Source: Berberis thunbergii (taxonomy: Eukaryota; Streptophyta; Magnoliopsida; Ranunculales; Berberidaceae). From it: a stretch of 64,000 bases of DNA. Shown piece after piece: positions 21,843 to 33,235 of the stretch. The position numbers were made by a program, and so were the translations under genes. Location of the stretch: contig QNQO01001173.1 of the NCBI GenBank assembly GCA_003290165.1, forward strand, positions 1-64,000, written 5' to 3'. A model generated the notes under the pieces. That model was not told where the DNA came from, searched no databases, and worked only from the letters and a program-made list of their open reading frames with translations. Positions within the stretch are counted from its first letter, which is position 1. Every line of letters begins with the position of its first letter.

Positions 21843-24726
21843 GAAGTCCATAATCTCCAAATGAGCCAAACCCCATTTTCTACTTTTGTCTCCCTTCACC
21901 ACCACCACTACATAATCTCCCCATGGATGTGATTTGTGTGTTTACAATTGCCAATAAAAGTTAGGTTTATGGAATAATTAATAGATAGACATCAATTCTT
22001 AGTATAGAAACAAGTAAGTATAAACACAATGAGTTGACGAAGAGGTGAACATCCACTACCATTAGAGAACTGAACAGAACCGAGAGAGGGATTTTTTGAT
22101 TGGTGAACAGAACTGAGAGAGAGGGACGCTCTGAGGAAGAAAGCCGCCGTCTGGGACACATGCTTAGAGGAAGAAAGTCGCCGCCGCCACCAAATCTGGG
22201 ACGATCTGGCCGTCGTTGTGCTCACGGTTACTTGTTCGCCTGAGCGCAGTAGGGTGTGAAGCACAGATTCAGCAAGAGGGTTTGCGAAGCACAGATCCGG
22301 CTGCGAGAGGCTGCGCGACGAACCACTCCGCGCTGCTAGCTTGACCGGCCGCCGCTCTGCCTGGCTGCGAGAGGGGTATACCTCTGCCAGGCTGCCGCCA
22401 CTGCCTGGATGCTGCTCTTGCTTGGTGTTGTAGGTCTGGCTAGGGCAGGGTACATTGTGGTATGACGGCTCCTCTAGCCGTCAACACTTCATCTCCCCCT
22501 ATGGGGAGTAAGGAACCTGCGGAAGAGGCTACTAAGCCTTCTTTCGCCCAAATACTTGGAAAAATACTGGTTGATGAGGTTAAAGAAACAAATGTCGAGG
22601 GGACTAGATTCCGAAAAGAATGAGAGTTAGCCATTGGGCTTACGACATCTGATGAAAAACGTGGGGAAGCTTTTATGGAAAAACATGTGATAGTCTTAAA
22701 GTTCTCTAGCTACAGACCAACATTGGAAGATATTCGAGATTCGATACATCGAACCTGGGGGATTCTAGGCGATTTCTCGTTAGGTTTGCTAGATCAACGT
22801 CATGTTCTTGTCTGGCTTCAATCTGAGGCGGAAGCAAAGAAAGTCTTGGCAAGGGACTCGTTATTGATTCAGGGAGTTCGATTCAAAGCTTTCCGTTGGC
22901 ATGATGGTTTCAGTCTGAAAGCAGACCCGATATCGATTCCACTATGGGTAGAGTTGTCTAACTTGCCTTTGCATTTATTTCATCCCCCTCTTTTGAAAGC
23001 AATTGTGAACTCTTTTGGTGTCTTTTTGCGCATGGATGATCATACTCGATGTCTTTCACGCCCGGGTTATGCTCGTGTTTGCGTGGAGATAACTTTGGCT
23101 GAAAAGTTACCGAGTAGAATTTGGATAGATAGATCTAACAGCTTTTGGCAAAAGATTGAATACCCGAGTTTCAAATATTGTGATTATTGCTCATTGCTAG
23201 GGCATCAGGAGGATTATTGTAGAAAAAAGTTAGGTCATAAGGGCAATGTGAGAACACCCAACTTGGTGAAAGAAGAGAAGACTGTGAAAAACAAGGTGGA
23301 ACTCAAAGTCCTCAAGCAACAATATGTCCCATTGGTCAAACAAAATAAAGATTCAAAACCAGAAGCTGGCACTAGTAGTGTAAAGAATAATCAGGGTGAA
23401 GGAATCCTGGAGGGAGTTGGTGCTGAAAGGCCGATGGTTAAAGATTCAAGGAATGTCATGTTGTCAAACAAATTCCAGTAACTTACGGAGAACATAGTTG
23501 AAGACAAGAGTAATCTAATGAATAATCAATTGCCTTGTAAGGAGACGGCTCCAGTCAGTGATATGGTAGAGCCAGAAACAACGGAGGAAGGACTTCTTGA
23601 GGCAGGGTACACAGCTGTTGAGATTTAAAAAGCGATTGAAAAACAAGGAGAGACAATTCCAAGGCTTGCTTCGTCCCAGCCAGAGCGTGTTCTGCCAACA
23701 ACATGTTTTGCTTTCTCAGAGCTAGTCGAACTCGGAGCAGAGCATGTACGCTCTGTATCTGCAGAACACGTACGCTATGTTTCTGCAGAGCACGTAGCAT
23801 CACCAATAGAGCAGGTTGACTTGGTGAACAAAACATCACATGCTGTAAATAATGATCCAAAGAAGTTGATCCCTAGAAAAAATGCGAATGATGGCCAAGC
23901 TTTTCTGCAAGAATGTGATAATGCTTCAGGTAGCAGCTCAAGGCCGCAGAGAGCGCACGAGTATGTTAACCAATTGGAACCAGTGAGGGCGCAGGGGGTT
24001 TCGATCAAGGCTGTAGGCGGGGATGTCGGGATCTCTAGCCCAGGAAAAACGAAGAGCAGTGGGAATGCTTCTTAACAGCTAAATGCCATGATTCCAGGTA
24101 GCAACTCCGGGCCAACAAAGGAGGATGCAGTAGATGAAGATGATAACGTTGACAATGGGTTTGTCTATGGCACTGGCAATGGTGCTGGCAGTGGAGCTCA
24201 CGTTAGTGCTCAGACTCGCGTTCATAGTGGTGACAAGGTGCATGACCGGAAGGTAGGGGTTCCAGCAAATGCGGGTATTGTACAAGATGACGAAACTTTA
24301 GTGGACGCATTAGTATTTGAAGCATCGGACATAAAACATATTAACTATTTGGTTCGTAACGCTAACAGCGAAAACAAAATGGAAACCGATACCGACATTT
24401 CGGATACAATCAGTTCAGAAGAAGAAGATTTGGATGAATACACCATTAGTCAAGAGTAGTGTCAGGTTTAAAGACAGACCAACTTCGATTATCGAAAAGA
24501 TTTAATGCGACGGACTTCAAAGACATCAAGGTATTGCCTCGAAAATCATCTAGAATGAAGAAAAGTAACAATAAGTACAGACATTGATTTAAGGGTTTGG
24601 TCAGTATTTATTTTGGGTTTACTATGATGTATGTTCTCTGATTCTTTTATCGGGTAAAGTCGTCATGTATCCCCGACTGATGTAAAAGATTTTTTACAAG
24701 TAATAAATTTATTTATATAAAAAAAA
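21843..24726 (+). mobile_element. L1-type LINE insertion carrying only ORF1
   Basis: The insertion is bounded by the same 12-bp sequence AGGGTAAGCTTC at 21831-21842 and 24727-24738. It ends in an A-run at 24719-24726 as expected for target-primed insertion. Sequence on both sides joins into one RLK upstream region, as seen from the related scrap at 26760-26890. It holds a 5' leader (21843-22461), ORF1 (22462-24459) and about 260 bp of 3' region. There is no ORF2. Confidence 0.85.
22462..24459 (+). pseudogene. LINE ORF1 protein (DUF4283 plus CCHC zinc knuckle)
   Basis: A single frame of 666 codons is broken by four stops (22621 TGA, 23479 TAA, 23626 TAA, 24073 TAA) but by no frameshift. The ATG at 22462 opens a short leader. 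A DUF4283 RNA-binding-type domain spans about residues 70-230, ending in CDYCSLLGHQEDYC (C-x2-C-x4-H-x4-C). The rest is a long acidic, low-complexity tail. ORF1 proteins of plant L1 elements bind the element RNA. Each stop is one C-to-T step from CGA or CAA. Inactive now, yet unusually well preserved in frame. Confidence 0.8.
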
Positions 24727-24738
24727 AGGGTAAGCTTC

Positions 24739-25290
24739 AATTGCACATGGTTCAGTTGATATCTTTAAGTGGATATATATAGAGTGAGCTAGTAATACAG
24801 ATTTGTGGATGAAGATTCAGAGACCTTGTGTACATACAACCATGAGTAGTTTTCGGAACAACTGAACAAAATTTCAGACAGAGATCGGAGTAAAAGACAG
24901 ACACGAATTTTGTGTGGTGGTAGTTCCTTCATTCATTTGGTAGTGTTCAGTGAAAAGGAGGGAAATGTGAGTGGTCCTGTTGTTGCTCCCAACTCTTTCT
25001 TTCTTTCGCACGGCACGGGCTGCAATTCCTAGTGTAGTGTGCGTAAGGTACCTAACTGATTTGCTCTACACGTCCCAGACCAGACTCCGGCAATGAATGA
25101 TTAATTTTAAGTCCTGGGTTCAAGCTTATTGTAACTTCATTCAATTTCATAAAATGTTTGTAATTTCATTTTACCATACAATAACTTCTTCTTTTTAATC
25201 AATTTCTTATTGTGATTTGCTTATCCATTGGAATCATGCTTAAGGGCATTTAGCGCGTCTCCATTCATTTTGAATGAGTACTTAGAGAAC
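24739..25290. other. Displaced upstream region of RLK-2
   Basis: Begins with the RLK leader word GGTTCAGTTGATATCTT, which is also at 26872. It was contiguous with the RLK-2 start before the LINE entered. No frame of interest. Confidence 0.5.
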
Positions 25291-25293
25291 ATA

Positions 25294-25933
25294 GAGGGCG
25301 TTTGTTTTTTTTAAGTGCTTTTGAATAAGCTGCTGAGTAGAAGCTGTACAATTAAAGGGTGTTTGTTTTTAGGTGCTTAATGGAAATTGTTCGACAGTTT
25401 TGCCCCACTAAACTGAAAAAATTTATAACATAAATATTGTGCATAAAATCATACTCAATAATTATTCAAATCCTAGAGAATGTTACAATACATTTCTTTA
25501 TAAGAATATCGAAATATGACCAAAGATAAAAAAGAATTGAAAATATATATAAGAGGGACGTTGGAGAAATGAAAAAAAATTTGAAAATACAGAGAAAGAA
25601 AATAAAAATGAATTAGAGAAATGAGATAAGTTTCTTACAAATTCTTTGTGAAGTTAGATAGAACCACAATGTTTGGTGAAGAGAATGAAGGTGTGCTATC
25701 AAAATTTAGACATACTTATTTTTAAGATGGGGTAACAATTGTCATTACAAAATTATGTTAAGATTATTATTGAAATAATTTTTTACTCAGTGCTAAGTGA
25801 TCAACACTTCACTATTGCTTATCCCAATCAAAAATAAAACTTCTGATCAGAACTAAAAACAAACACTCTAAACAAGGTGGTCCACTTCTTATTAAGACTT
25901 CTTATTCCATTCAAAAGCAAAAAAAACACCCTC
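25294..25933. mobile_element. MITE-like element with GAGGGYGTTTGTTTT ends
   Basis: The left end GAGGGCGTTTGTTTTTTTTA and the reversed right end GAGGGTGTTTTTTTTGCTTT form an inverted pair that continues into GCTTTTGAAT. TA flanks both sides. A second GGGTGTTTGTTTTTAGGTGC end at about 25356 suggests nesting. The same end family recurs at 35110 and 57025. No coding frame. Confidence 0.55.
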
Positions 25934-26188
25934 TATGCAAGATAAACACACTCGTAAGCTAATTGGCTGAGGTTTATTAAGACTAATGGGTGACCTAAAG
26001 TGAGTATTTTATGGGCATGCCCCATAGGTTACACTAAAAGGTTGCAAAAATGACGTGTTGTTGAATGTGGAATTTGTGGACATCCACCACCACTGTTGGC
26101 TTTTGTATTTTTATTTCTAGTCTCTCAAGTGATTTGACTTGGTAATTTCTGGTTCTTGCTAAGGGACAACATTTAATGATCAATTGAT

Positions 26189-26673
26189 CAGTAGAGCCAC
26201 ACATATGCATTTCATATTCTCGCTTAGCTAAAATCTTCAAGGTCAAGATGCATGCATGGATCTATTTACATCTGTCCAAGCAATATGTGATCATTTACAC
26301 CCTTATCTATACTGAAAAAGATTGAAGAAGACACTGAATGCAAAAGCGCAATCAATCAGCAATGCAATGACAAGTAGTGTCGAAACGACTTCACTTGGTA
26401 GAGTTCGGGTCATGCTAAGCAACGGCATTTAATGATCGGTAGAGCCACACATGCATTTCATGTTCTCGCTTAGCTAAAATCTTCCTGGTCAAGATGCATG
26501 GATCTATTTAAATCTGTCCAAGCAATATGTGATCATTTACACCCTTATCTATACTGAAAAAGATTGAAGAAGACACTGAATGCAAAAGCGCAATCAATCA
26601 GCAATGCAATGACAAGTAGTGTCAAAACGACTTCACTTGGTAGAGTTCGGGTCATGCTAAGCAAATGCATTTG
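26189..26673 (-). repeat. Tandem pair of about 242-bp RLK promoter copies
   Basis: 26189-26431 and 26432-26673 repeat each other almost exactly, including CCAAGCAATATGTGATC and GCGCAATCAATCAGCAATGC. Each holds the CTTGGTAGAGTTCGGG motif seen upstream of RLK 5' ends. A third partial unit starts at 26674. Confidence 0.85.
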
Positions 26674-26754
26674 ATGATCAATTGATCAGTAGAGACACAC
26701 ATGCATTTCATATCCTCACTTAGCTAAAGTCTTCCAGGTTAAGATGCATGGATC

Positions 26755-26890
26755 GTGAGTGTGTTGATGCTGCTCCATATTAGTACTGTGAGCATGATTG
26801 GGAAACAAGAGAAATACATCCTTCTTTAAGAAAAGCACTATAAATGAATGGGAAAATTGAAGGACATGGTGTTCAGTTGATATCTTAATT
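26755..26890 (-). pseudogene. RLK signal-peptide scrap
   Basis: Read on the minus strand, the sequence matches the RLK-2 leader and signal peptide (21770-21842 joined to 24739-24770). The frame is short and leads into unrelated DNA at 26755. It shows the pre-insertion layout of the RLK-2 5' region. Confidence 0.6.
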
Positions 26891-27223
26891 TGATATATAG
26901 ATTGGAGTAGAAACAGAATGCACTGAAAAAAAAAGTGTGGCAACAACTTGACGATAAGTGTGGAGTTCTTACTTTTCTAGCAAGCTAAAGTCTTCCAGGT
27001 GATGATGCATATTTAGACTGTCCATTATAAAAGTAAAGTATCTGTATTCATTTCATGTGATAATTAAGTTTGACCAAGATAAGTGCAGAATTTATGGGAA
27101 TTTTCTTAGCAATCCCCGATTTATGTATTTTGTTCCACCGAGAAGACTATCCAATTCAAATCCAGTAACATTCAGGGTCATAAGGTATCATAATTTACAA
27201 TGTTGAATTCTTTGATGAATCCA

Positions 27224-28610
27224 TTTTCTCTGACTTGAGTTTGCGTAGCTAAGAATATATACAAGTTTATACATGGAGATTTATGAATGTATTTCTTGAC
27301 AGTTTATTGAAAGCTTCATCGGTTGGTGTGATTTCACTAGACAAGATATTGTATTTAAGCCAACTATGTGGTGTTTGTAATTGAAGCTCATTCACTTCAG
27401 ACCTAACAAGAAGTTTGGAATTTCTTCTTGCCTTCTTTTCTACAATTAAATCCGGAAAAGAAGCAATATTTTCTTTGTGATTACAAAAAAATAAAAAAGA
27501 AAACTTTGGAAAGAGGTGAATATTTTTTAGCACCATGATATCCCAAATGTTCATTGCTCGTTGTCCTTGCTCGTAAATACAAATTGACAAGTAGAACCAC
27601 ATTACATATTCTATATAGCTAAAGTCTTCCAAGTCAAGATGCATGGATGTATTAGTTTGAATGGGCCACACACCTTGATATTTTAGACTGTGAAACCATA
27701 ACCTAAAATCAGCCACAAATTTACACCCTTATCTTTTCTGAAAGAGATTGAAGTGGAATCTTAATGCAGAAGCTTAATCAATCAGCAATGCCCTGGTAAG
27801 AGGTGTGGAACGACTTGACTTGGTAGACTTTGGGAAATGCTAAGTAACAATATTTGATGACCAATTGATCAGTAGAACCACACACACATTTCATATTCTA
27901 GTTAGCTAAAGTCTTACCTTATCTTTACTGAAAGAGATTGGAGTAGAAACTAAATGCAAAAGCGCAATCAATCAGAAATGCAATGGCAAGTAGTGTAAGA
28001 ACGACTCGACTTAGTAGACTTCGGGTCGTGCCAAGCAACAACATTTGATGAGCTGTTGATCAGTAAAACCACACATATGCATTTCATGGGTTTCATATTT
28101 TAGCTAGACCGGCTTACTTAGGTTTGGAACGCAAAGTATATCTGTATTGAAGCTCATTCACTTCAGACCAAACAATAAGTCTGGAATTTCTTCTGCCTTC
28201 TTTTCTACAATTAAATCTGGAAAATCAATATTTTCTTTGTGATTTTCATAGTGTGCAAGACAAACTTCTGCACATAGGATCAAGAGTACAAAGTATTTTG
28301 TTTCGGATAAAATGAACGATATTTTAGACAGTGAAACCATAACCTAAAATCAGTCACAAGTTTACACCCTTATCCTTTTTTGAAGTGATTGAAGTGGAAC
28401 CTCAATGCAGATAATCAATCAGAAAAACTTGGGACACACTAAGCAACAATAAAACTTGTGTAGTAGACACCGCAATGCTGCTTCTCTCAATATCTTGTTT
28501 GGTTAATGCACACCAACTGAATAAGCTTTCAATAAACTGTCAAGAAATCCATCCATAAATCTCCATGTGTATATAGGCAAACTCAAGTCAGAAAAAAATG
28601 GATTCATAAA
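27224..28610. repeat. Inverted repeat arms 27224-27335 and 28500-28610
   Basis: The arms share AAGCTTTCAATAAACTGTCAAGAAA-type sequence and a CTCCATG word in opposite orientation, about 1.2 kb apart. The inner parts 27380-27480 and 28148-28250 are a direct repeat. The promoter array was therefore built by several duplication steps. Confidence 0.65.
27580..28450 (-). repeat. More gene-less RLK promoter copies
   Basis: Further copies of the upstream block lie at about 27585-27640, 27690-27930, 27930-28100 and 28320-28450. Each has the TTGATCAGTA, CTAGCTAAAGTCTT or TAGACTTNGGG words. None is followed by an RLK coding start. Confidence 0.7.
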
Positions 28611-28800
28611 AAATTACAACGGTGTTAATTACTAGATCTAGTGACCCTGATTTCCCATAAGGTCAATAAAATCAGACTGGGCAAATTAATGAAGGTTATC
28701 CTTCACGTTAATATAAAGGTTTGAGCGTCCTTAAAACCTGACTTGCTTTTCAAAAAAAATAAAGTTGCAAATGTAGGGAGCCAAATAATGCAGTGTTAAC

Positions 28801-29387
28801 CAGTGTCGTCAAAGTCATCCAAAGCCATCACTTAAAGCCAAAAAGCCAAGTCCAAGCCATGACATCTTGCTTCGCCTTGGTCAAAGTCAGGCTACTACCC
28901 TGACGCGACAAAAGCCACCGCTTTTAGCATTTTTTTATTGAAGCGTGAAACCTCCAAAGCCATTAATTGCTTCATTAAACAAAAGTGTTTTTTGTTGTGT
29001 TTTTTATCTTTCTTATTTTTCTCATACTTTTTTCTTTCTTTCATTCTTTTAGAGCTTCAAGGCTGAATCAGAGAGCTTCAACAGATAAGGAGTTGGAGAT
29101 CTTGTTCGATGTACGAATGAAAGTGGGGCAAATGAAAGTAGTTCTTATGATGACATTGATTAAAAGTATGGTGCTGCAATGAACGGTAATAAACATCATA
29201 ACATAGGAAGCAATAGAAACACTTATATTGACTTGAGCTAACACCTCTAAATCCAGGAAAAAAAACATAATGCATATATTAAAAGCTTATATACAAGCAA
29301 AATGCATATATTTTCGTGCTTACTTTTTTGCTTAAAGCCAAATCATGATAAATCGCTTCGTCTTCACTTCACACTTTGACCATTTTG
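28801..29387. mobile_element. hAT-like element, 587 bp, with perfect 8-bp TSD
   Basis: GTGTTAAC flanks both sides (28793-28800 and 29388-29395). The left end is CAGTGTCGTCAAAG and the reversed right end CAAAATGGTCAAAG. No transposase frame. AT-rich interior. Confidence 0.65.
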
Positions 29388-29395
29388 GTGTTAAC

Positions 29396-30109
29396 ACTTG
29401 GCACCCATGCACCTTGCCTAGTTGAATGAAGTTGCAAAATTTAGAGGGACAATTGCCCGCAGGGTTGTATAAGGCTTGGCCACTGGGTACAATCCAAGAG
29501 CAGACTTTATCTTGGCAAAAGAATACAGTTGATAAACCCCCACTCTTTGTAAAGTTGGAAAGCTTTCACCGAAGCTCCAACTTTTTATGGATGGAAAATG
29601 CAAGGAAACATTTTCATTTATTTTTATTTTTATTTTAGGTTGTAGTCATTATTTTAAAAAGTTAAACAATGATCAATGCAAAGGCAGATTGCATAATCAA
29701 GGAACGGATTGTAATTATGTTTTTCTAGTTAATTTGTGTATCCTGATTTTAAGAAATATTTTGGTGTATAAAGAAAAAATGTAAAATTTTTGAGAATATA
29801 TGAAACATATATATTAAATTTCGAAAGTATATGAAATAAGTAAATAAACTTATTAAACACATTAAATAAAGCTAAATATCAAGCATCACTTAAATTCATG
29901 ACATAATTAATAATATAATGACACGCAAACACACAATTCACGCAATTCACTGCCCTTCAAAACCTTAAGGTCTGCCCAAACACGAAAAAATCTGCTATAA
30001 AAACTAGAGTAAAATAGTACTCACAATGCATCCTAATAGATTAACAGCTTCAATTTTCTTCTCAAAGTTTTAGTAAGTTCGTCCTTGGTAAATATTTTTT
30101 AGAGCAAAA
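29396..30109. other. AT-rich stretch, nothing recognised
   Basis: A frame at 29426-29638 is open but has no known domain. The rest is AT-rich flank. The word CTTCTCAAAGTTTTAGT at about 30059 also occurs at 40500 and 47388. Confidence 0.35.
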
Positions 30110-30301
30110 GTCATACACGTTAGAAAGGCTAACGAATTGATGGAGACTATTCTAGCGTTCTAGCTAGTTATAAGACTTGGAAGGAGTTGATGGAATCAAA
30201 TTAAATCGTCATACACGTTAGAAAGGCTAACTAATTGATGGAGACTATTCTAGCATTCTAGATAGTTATAAGACTTGGAAGGAGTTGATGGAAATTAAAT
30301 C
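30110..30301. repeat. 98-bp tandem duplication (two units)
   Basis: Units 30110-30207 and 30208-30301 both start GTCATACACGTTAGAAAGGC and differ at a few positions. It lies about 600 bp upstream of the glucanase gene. No function is evident. Confidence 0.85.
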
Positions 30302-30693
30302 AATTGGAACACATGGGTCTGCTACTCCCAGACCCCAGTACATCCTCTTAATAGTGTTGACACACTATTTTTCATAGAAGAAAATTTCAAACCCAGAATG
30401 TATTATTCCTATGAGTGAGTAATTGTCAAGAGATGGCTTGAAAAGTGAACCAAACATTGGCCTAAAAATATTGACAAGGAGCCTACAAAATCGAAAACCA
30501 GAGATAGAAGACATATATTTAGTTACACGTAATCAAAAATATTGAGTAATTGATGGATCAAATGAGTCGATGATTCAAATATAAAATTTGGATTTTCATT
30601 GAAGGTGCGTGCATGAAAGGTTTTCAAATTAGACTTTTCAGTGGGAAAGAAATTGGGGTAGGATAAAATCCAAGAAATCAAAATAGACTAGTC

Positions 30694-30803
30694 TTGACCA
30701 AATTCATTTGTGATCAATTTTTCTTTGGTTGTATTGTTTTCCATTCATTTGTGATCAATTTTTGTTTGTCGGTATTGAATTCCATTCTACCACTTCCTTG
30801 ACC
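30694..30803 (+). promoter_or_regulatory. Two W-box motifs of the glucanase promoter
   Basis: TTGACC occurs at 30694-30699 and 30798-30803, within 210 bp of the glucanase ATG. WRKY factors bind TTGAC[CT] in many PR gene promoters. Pathogen induction is inferred. Confidence 0.5.
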
Positions 30804-30833
30804 TGGAAGTCGTCTTAGGACTCAACCCCTTCA

Positions 30834-30843
30834 CTATATAAAG
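30834..30843 (+). promoter_or_regulatory. TATA box of the glucanase gene
   Basis: CTATATAAAG lies 56 bp upstream of the ATG at 30899, the usual place for a plant TATA box with a short leader. Confidence 0.7.
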
Positions 30844-30898
30844 AGGTGGATGTGTGAATGGTTATAGTGTACAATACAAACTTTTTTCATACATAATT

Positions 30899-32108
30899 AT
30901 GGCTAAGTTGATTTCCATGGATGCAACAATGCTTCTTCTTCTTGGAGTGTTAGTGGCATGCCTTGAAATAACAGGTTATAAATATATGTAATTATTTTAT
31001 CTTATTTTATTTTTATATAAAATGTTAAGAGTTTTAGGAGTCGACTTTAAGCTAGCCCTACATGAAGTTGAGCTCGATCAAAGAGTAACATGGGTTGTAT
31101 AATAGACATGTGATAGATCTAATATTCCCTAATCATTTTGATTGCAGGTGCGCAATCCATTGGCGTTTGCTATGGAAGGAATGGCAACAATTTACCATCA
31201 CCATCTGATGTAGTAGCTCTATACAAATCTAATAACATTGGGCGTATGCGTATCTACGATCCAGAACCATCAGTGTTGCAAGCCCTGAGGGATTCCAACA
31301 TTGAAGTCATACTTGGTGTACCCAACACAGACCTCCAAAACTTAGCCAATGATGCTAATGCAGCAAACTCATGGGTCCAAAATAACGTACGTAACTATTT
31401 TCCCAGTGTTAAGTTCCGTTACATTGCTGTTGGCAATGAAGTCGCCCCTGGCAATGGGGATACCCAACAGTATGTACCATTCCTTCTCCGTGCCATTCAA
31501 AACATTTACAATGCAGTAATGGCTGCTGGCCTGCAGACACAAATCAAAGTGTCCACTGCAACGTACAATGGTATTGTTGATCCATCATTTCCACCATCAG
31601 TTGGTGTATTTAAAGTAGGTGATGTCCAAAATTTATAACCCCAATCGTAAAGTACATAGCAAGCATTGGATCCCCAATGTTGGTCAATGTGTACCCCTAC
31701 TTCGCTTATAGGGATGGAAATTTGAAGCCTTCCTACGCTTTGTTCACGAATCCGGGGCCTGAATTTACTGATCAAAACAATGGCCTTGTTTATCAAAACC
31801 TTTTTGATGCCATTGTTGATGCTGCTTATGCTGCTCTAGAGAAGGCAGGCGGACCTAATCTGGCTATCGTGGTTTCAGAGAGTGGATGGCCTTCGGCAGG
31901 TGATCGTGGCGCAACAGTTGACGATGCAAGGACTTACAATCAGAATTTGATAAACCATGTGAAAAATGGTACTCCAAAAAAACGCGGGGCTCTTGAAACT
32001 TACATATTTGCTATGTTTAATGAGAATCTAAAGAACCCAGAAATTGAGAAGAACTTTGGGCTGTTCCTTCCCAGCAGACAACCAGTTTATCCAATTAATT
32101 TCTCTTAA
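30899..32108 (+). CDS. Glucan endo-1,3-beta-glucosidase (GH17, PR-2 type), one base missing
   Basis: Hydrolyses 1,3-beta-glucans such as callose or fungal wall glucan, normally as a secreted defence protein. Exon 1 is 30899-30974 and encodes a hydrophobic signal peptide. The intron 30975-31147 (173 bp, GT-AG) falls at the conserved GH17 site near the signal-peptide end. Exon 2 starts GAQSIGVCYGRNGNNLPSP. The acid/base glutamate is in VGNEV (31438-31440) and the nucleophile in VSESGWPS (31878-31880). It ends YPINFS without the C-terminal extension of vacuolar class I enzymes, so export is likely. Length would be about 345 residues, normal. One base is missing from the T run near 31634: DVQNFITP is expected but a stop appears. 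Everything else is intact, so this may be an assembly error. A poly(A) signal AATAAA is at 32213-32218. Confidence 0.93.
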
Positions 32109-32212
32109 AATTAAGAGAATGAATTATCAAGTATAGGAGATTTACAATAAGATTTTCGATGAATAATGATCACTGTCGTCTTTGTTACATGTGTATCATG
32201 TATTTTATAATC

Positions 32213-32218
32213 AATAAA
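32213..32218 (+). terminator. Polyadenylation signal of the glucanase gene
   Basis: AATAAA about 105 bp after the stop codon, in a TTTTATAATC..ATAAAAC context typical of plant 3' ends. Confidence 0.5.
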
Positions 32219-32429
32219 TAAAACGGGACGAGAGATATATAGTTTTGTAACCAACACTGTGGGGACAATTTTAATACAATGTTGTTTTTGCCTCTTATAT
32301 GTAATTTAATTAGATGTCTGGAGTTTACACAATTTAGCACATTTTAAGAAACTCAGACCTTAATCACGCCTTAATCAAAGTTTCTTTACTAAAACTGTGT
32401 AGTTTAATTTAATTATGTGAATTTTAGAG

Positions 32430-32868
32430 CAATGCGTAAGCTTGGTAGGAATTTCACGATCAAAGGAATTGTGAGCTAGAGAAAGGACCTCTAATCTGGA
32501 CAATCGACAAATTTCTTGGGGTATTGGACCATGAAAATAATTCTCGCCAAGCCTAATTTCTTGAAGAAATGAGAGGTTTCCTATGGGGGGGGGGGGGGAA
32601 GCCTTTTTGATTCCAAATCTAGGGCTGTGACCCTGTCACGATGGCGACAACTGGATGTGACCCCGGTCCAGTTACAGTAGTGGATGGAGTCGTTCCATGA
32701 ATTAAATGCCTTGAGTGGATCATCGTTAATCTTTGCTTTCAAGGCTAGTAATGCCAGATGATCTGGTGCAGCATTGACGTTGGAGAAGACAATTGTAGTG
32801 CGTGAACTGACGTTGCTCCATAGCAACAGTATGAGCACCAAGATTGGAAAGCGAGACCAACTCATCAT
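32430..32868 (-). pseudogene. RLK 5' fragment, near-copy of RLK-3
   Basis: The start at 32868 (MMSWSRFPILVLILLLW) and the LRRNT are nearly identical to RLK-3. The frame is lost at 32585-32598, where a run of 14 G replaces about 13 bases present in RLK-3. LRR sequence continues to about 32430 and then joins unrelated DNA. The upstream flank to 33570 is also a copy of 55870-56770. Confidence 0.88.
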
Positions 32869-33181
32869 TATTCTTTAGGAAAAACAATTTACAACGAAGG
32901 AAGAGACTTGAAAAAAAACATAAATCGATCAGTTGATATATTACTATAGTGTGCAAGACAAACTTTTGCACATAGGACCAAATTAGTAGTGTCGAAACAA
33001 CTTGACTTGGTATACTTCGGGACATGCTAAACAATAATTTTTGATGGTCAAATTGATCAGTAAAACCAGGTTCTAATTGGCCACAGTCTTCCAAGTCAAG
33101 AAGCATGGACGTATTCAGACTTGTGCGACCATTATAAAGTTAAGTGCTCTGCTAAGTCGTCTTCAATTGTTACCTGTGCAG

Positions 33182-33235
33182 GTTGTTGATACAGTTAAAG
33201 TAGTGGACTATATCTTCATAAAGGAATGTGCTTGA
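33182..33235 (+). pseudogene. Last exon of the X gene (fragment)
   Basis: After a TGTGCAG acceptor the frame encodes VVDTVKVVDYIFIKECA and a stop. The same exon is at 56185-56238, 45630-45668, 63832-63870 and, inverted, from 7974. The upstream X exons are missing because the RLK promoter adjoins directly. Confidence 0.5.

Noticed and set aside
21967..22264. Minus-strand frames before RLK-2
   Set aside because: They lie in the LINE leader, antisense, with no domain.
26189..28450. CRISPR-like spaced repeats
   Set aside because: Units are long diverged promoter copies in a plant genome, not short repeats with unique spacers.
29418..29638. Open frames on both strands
   Set aside because: Short, no recognised domain or splice context; no support for a gene.
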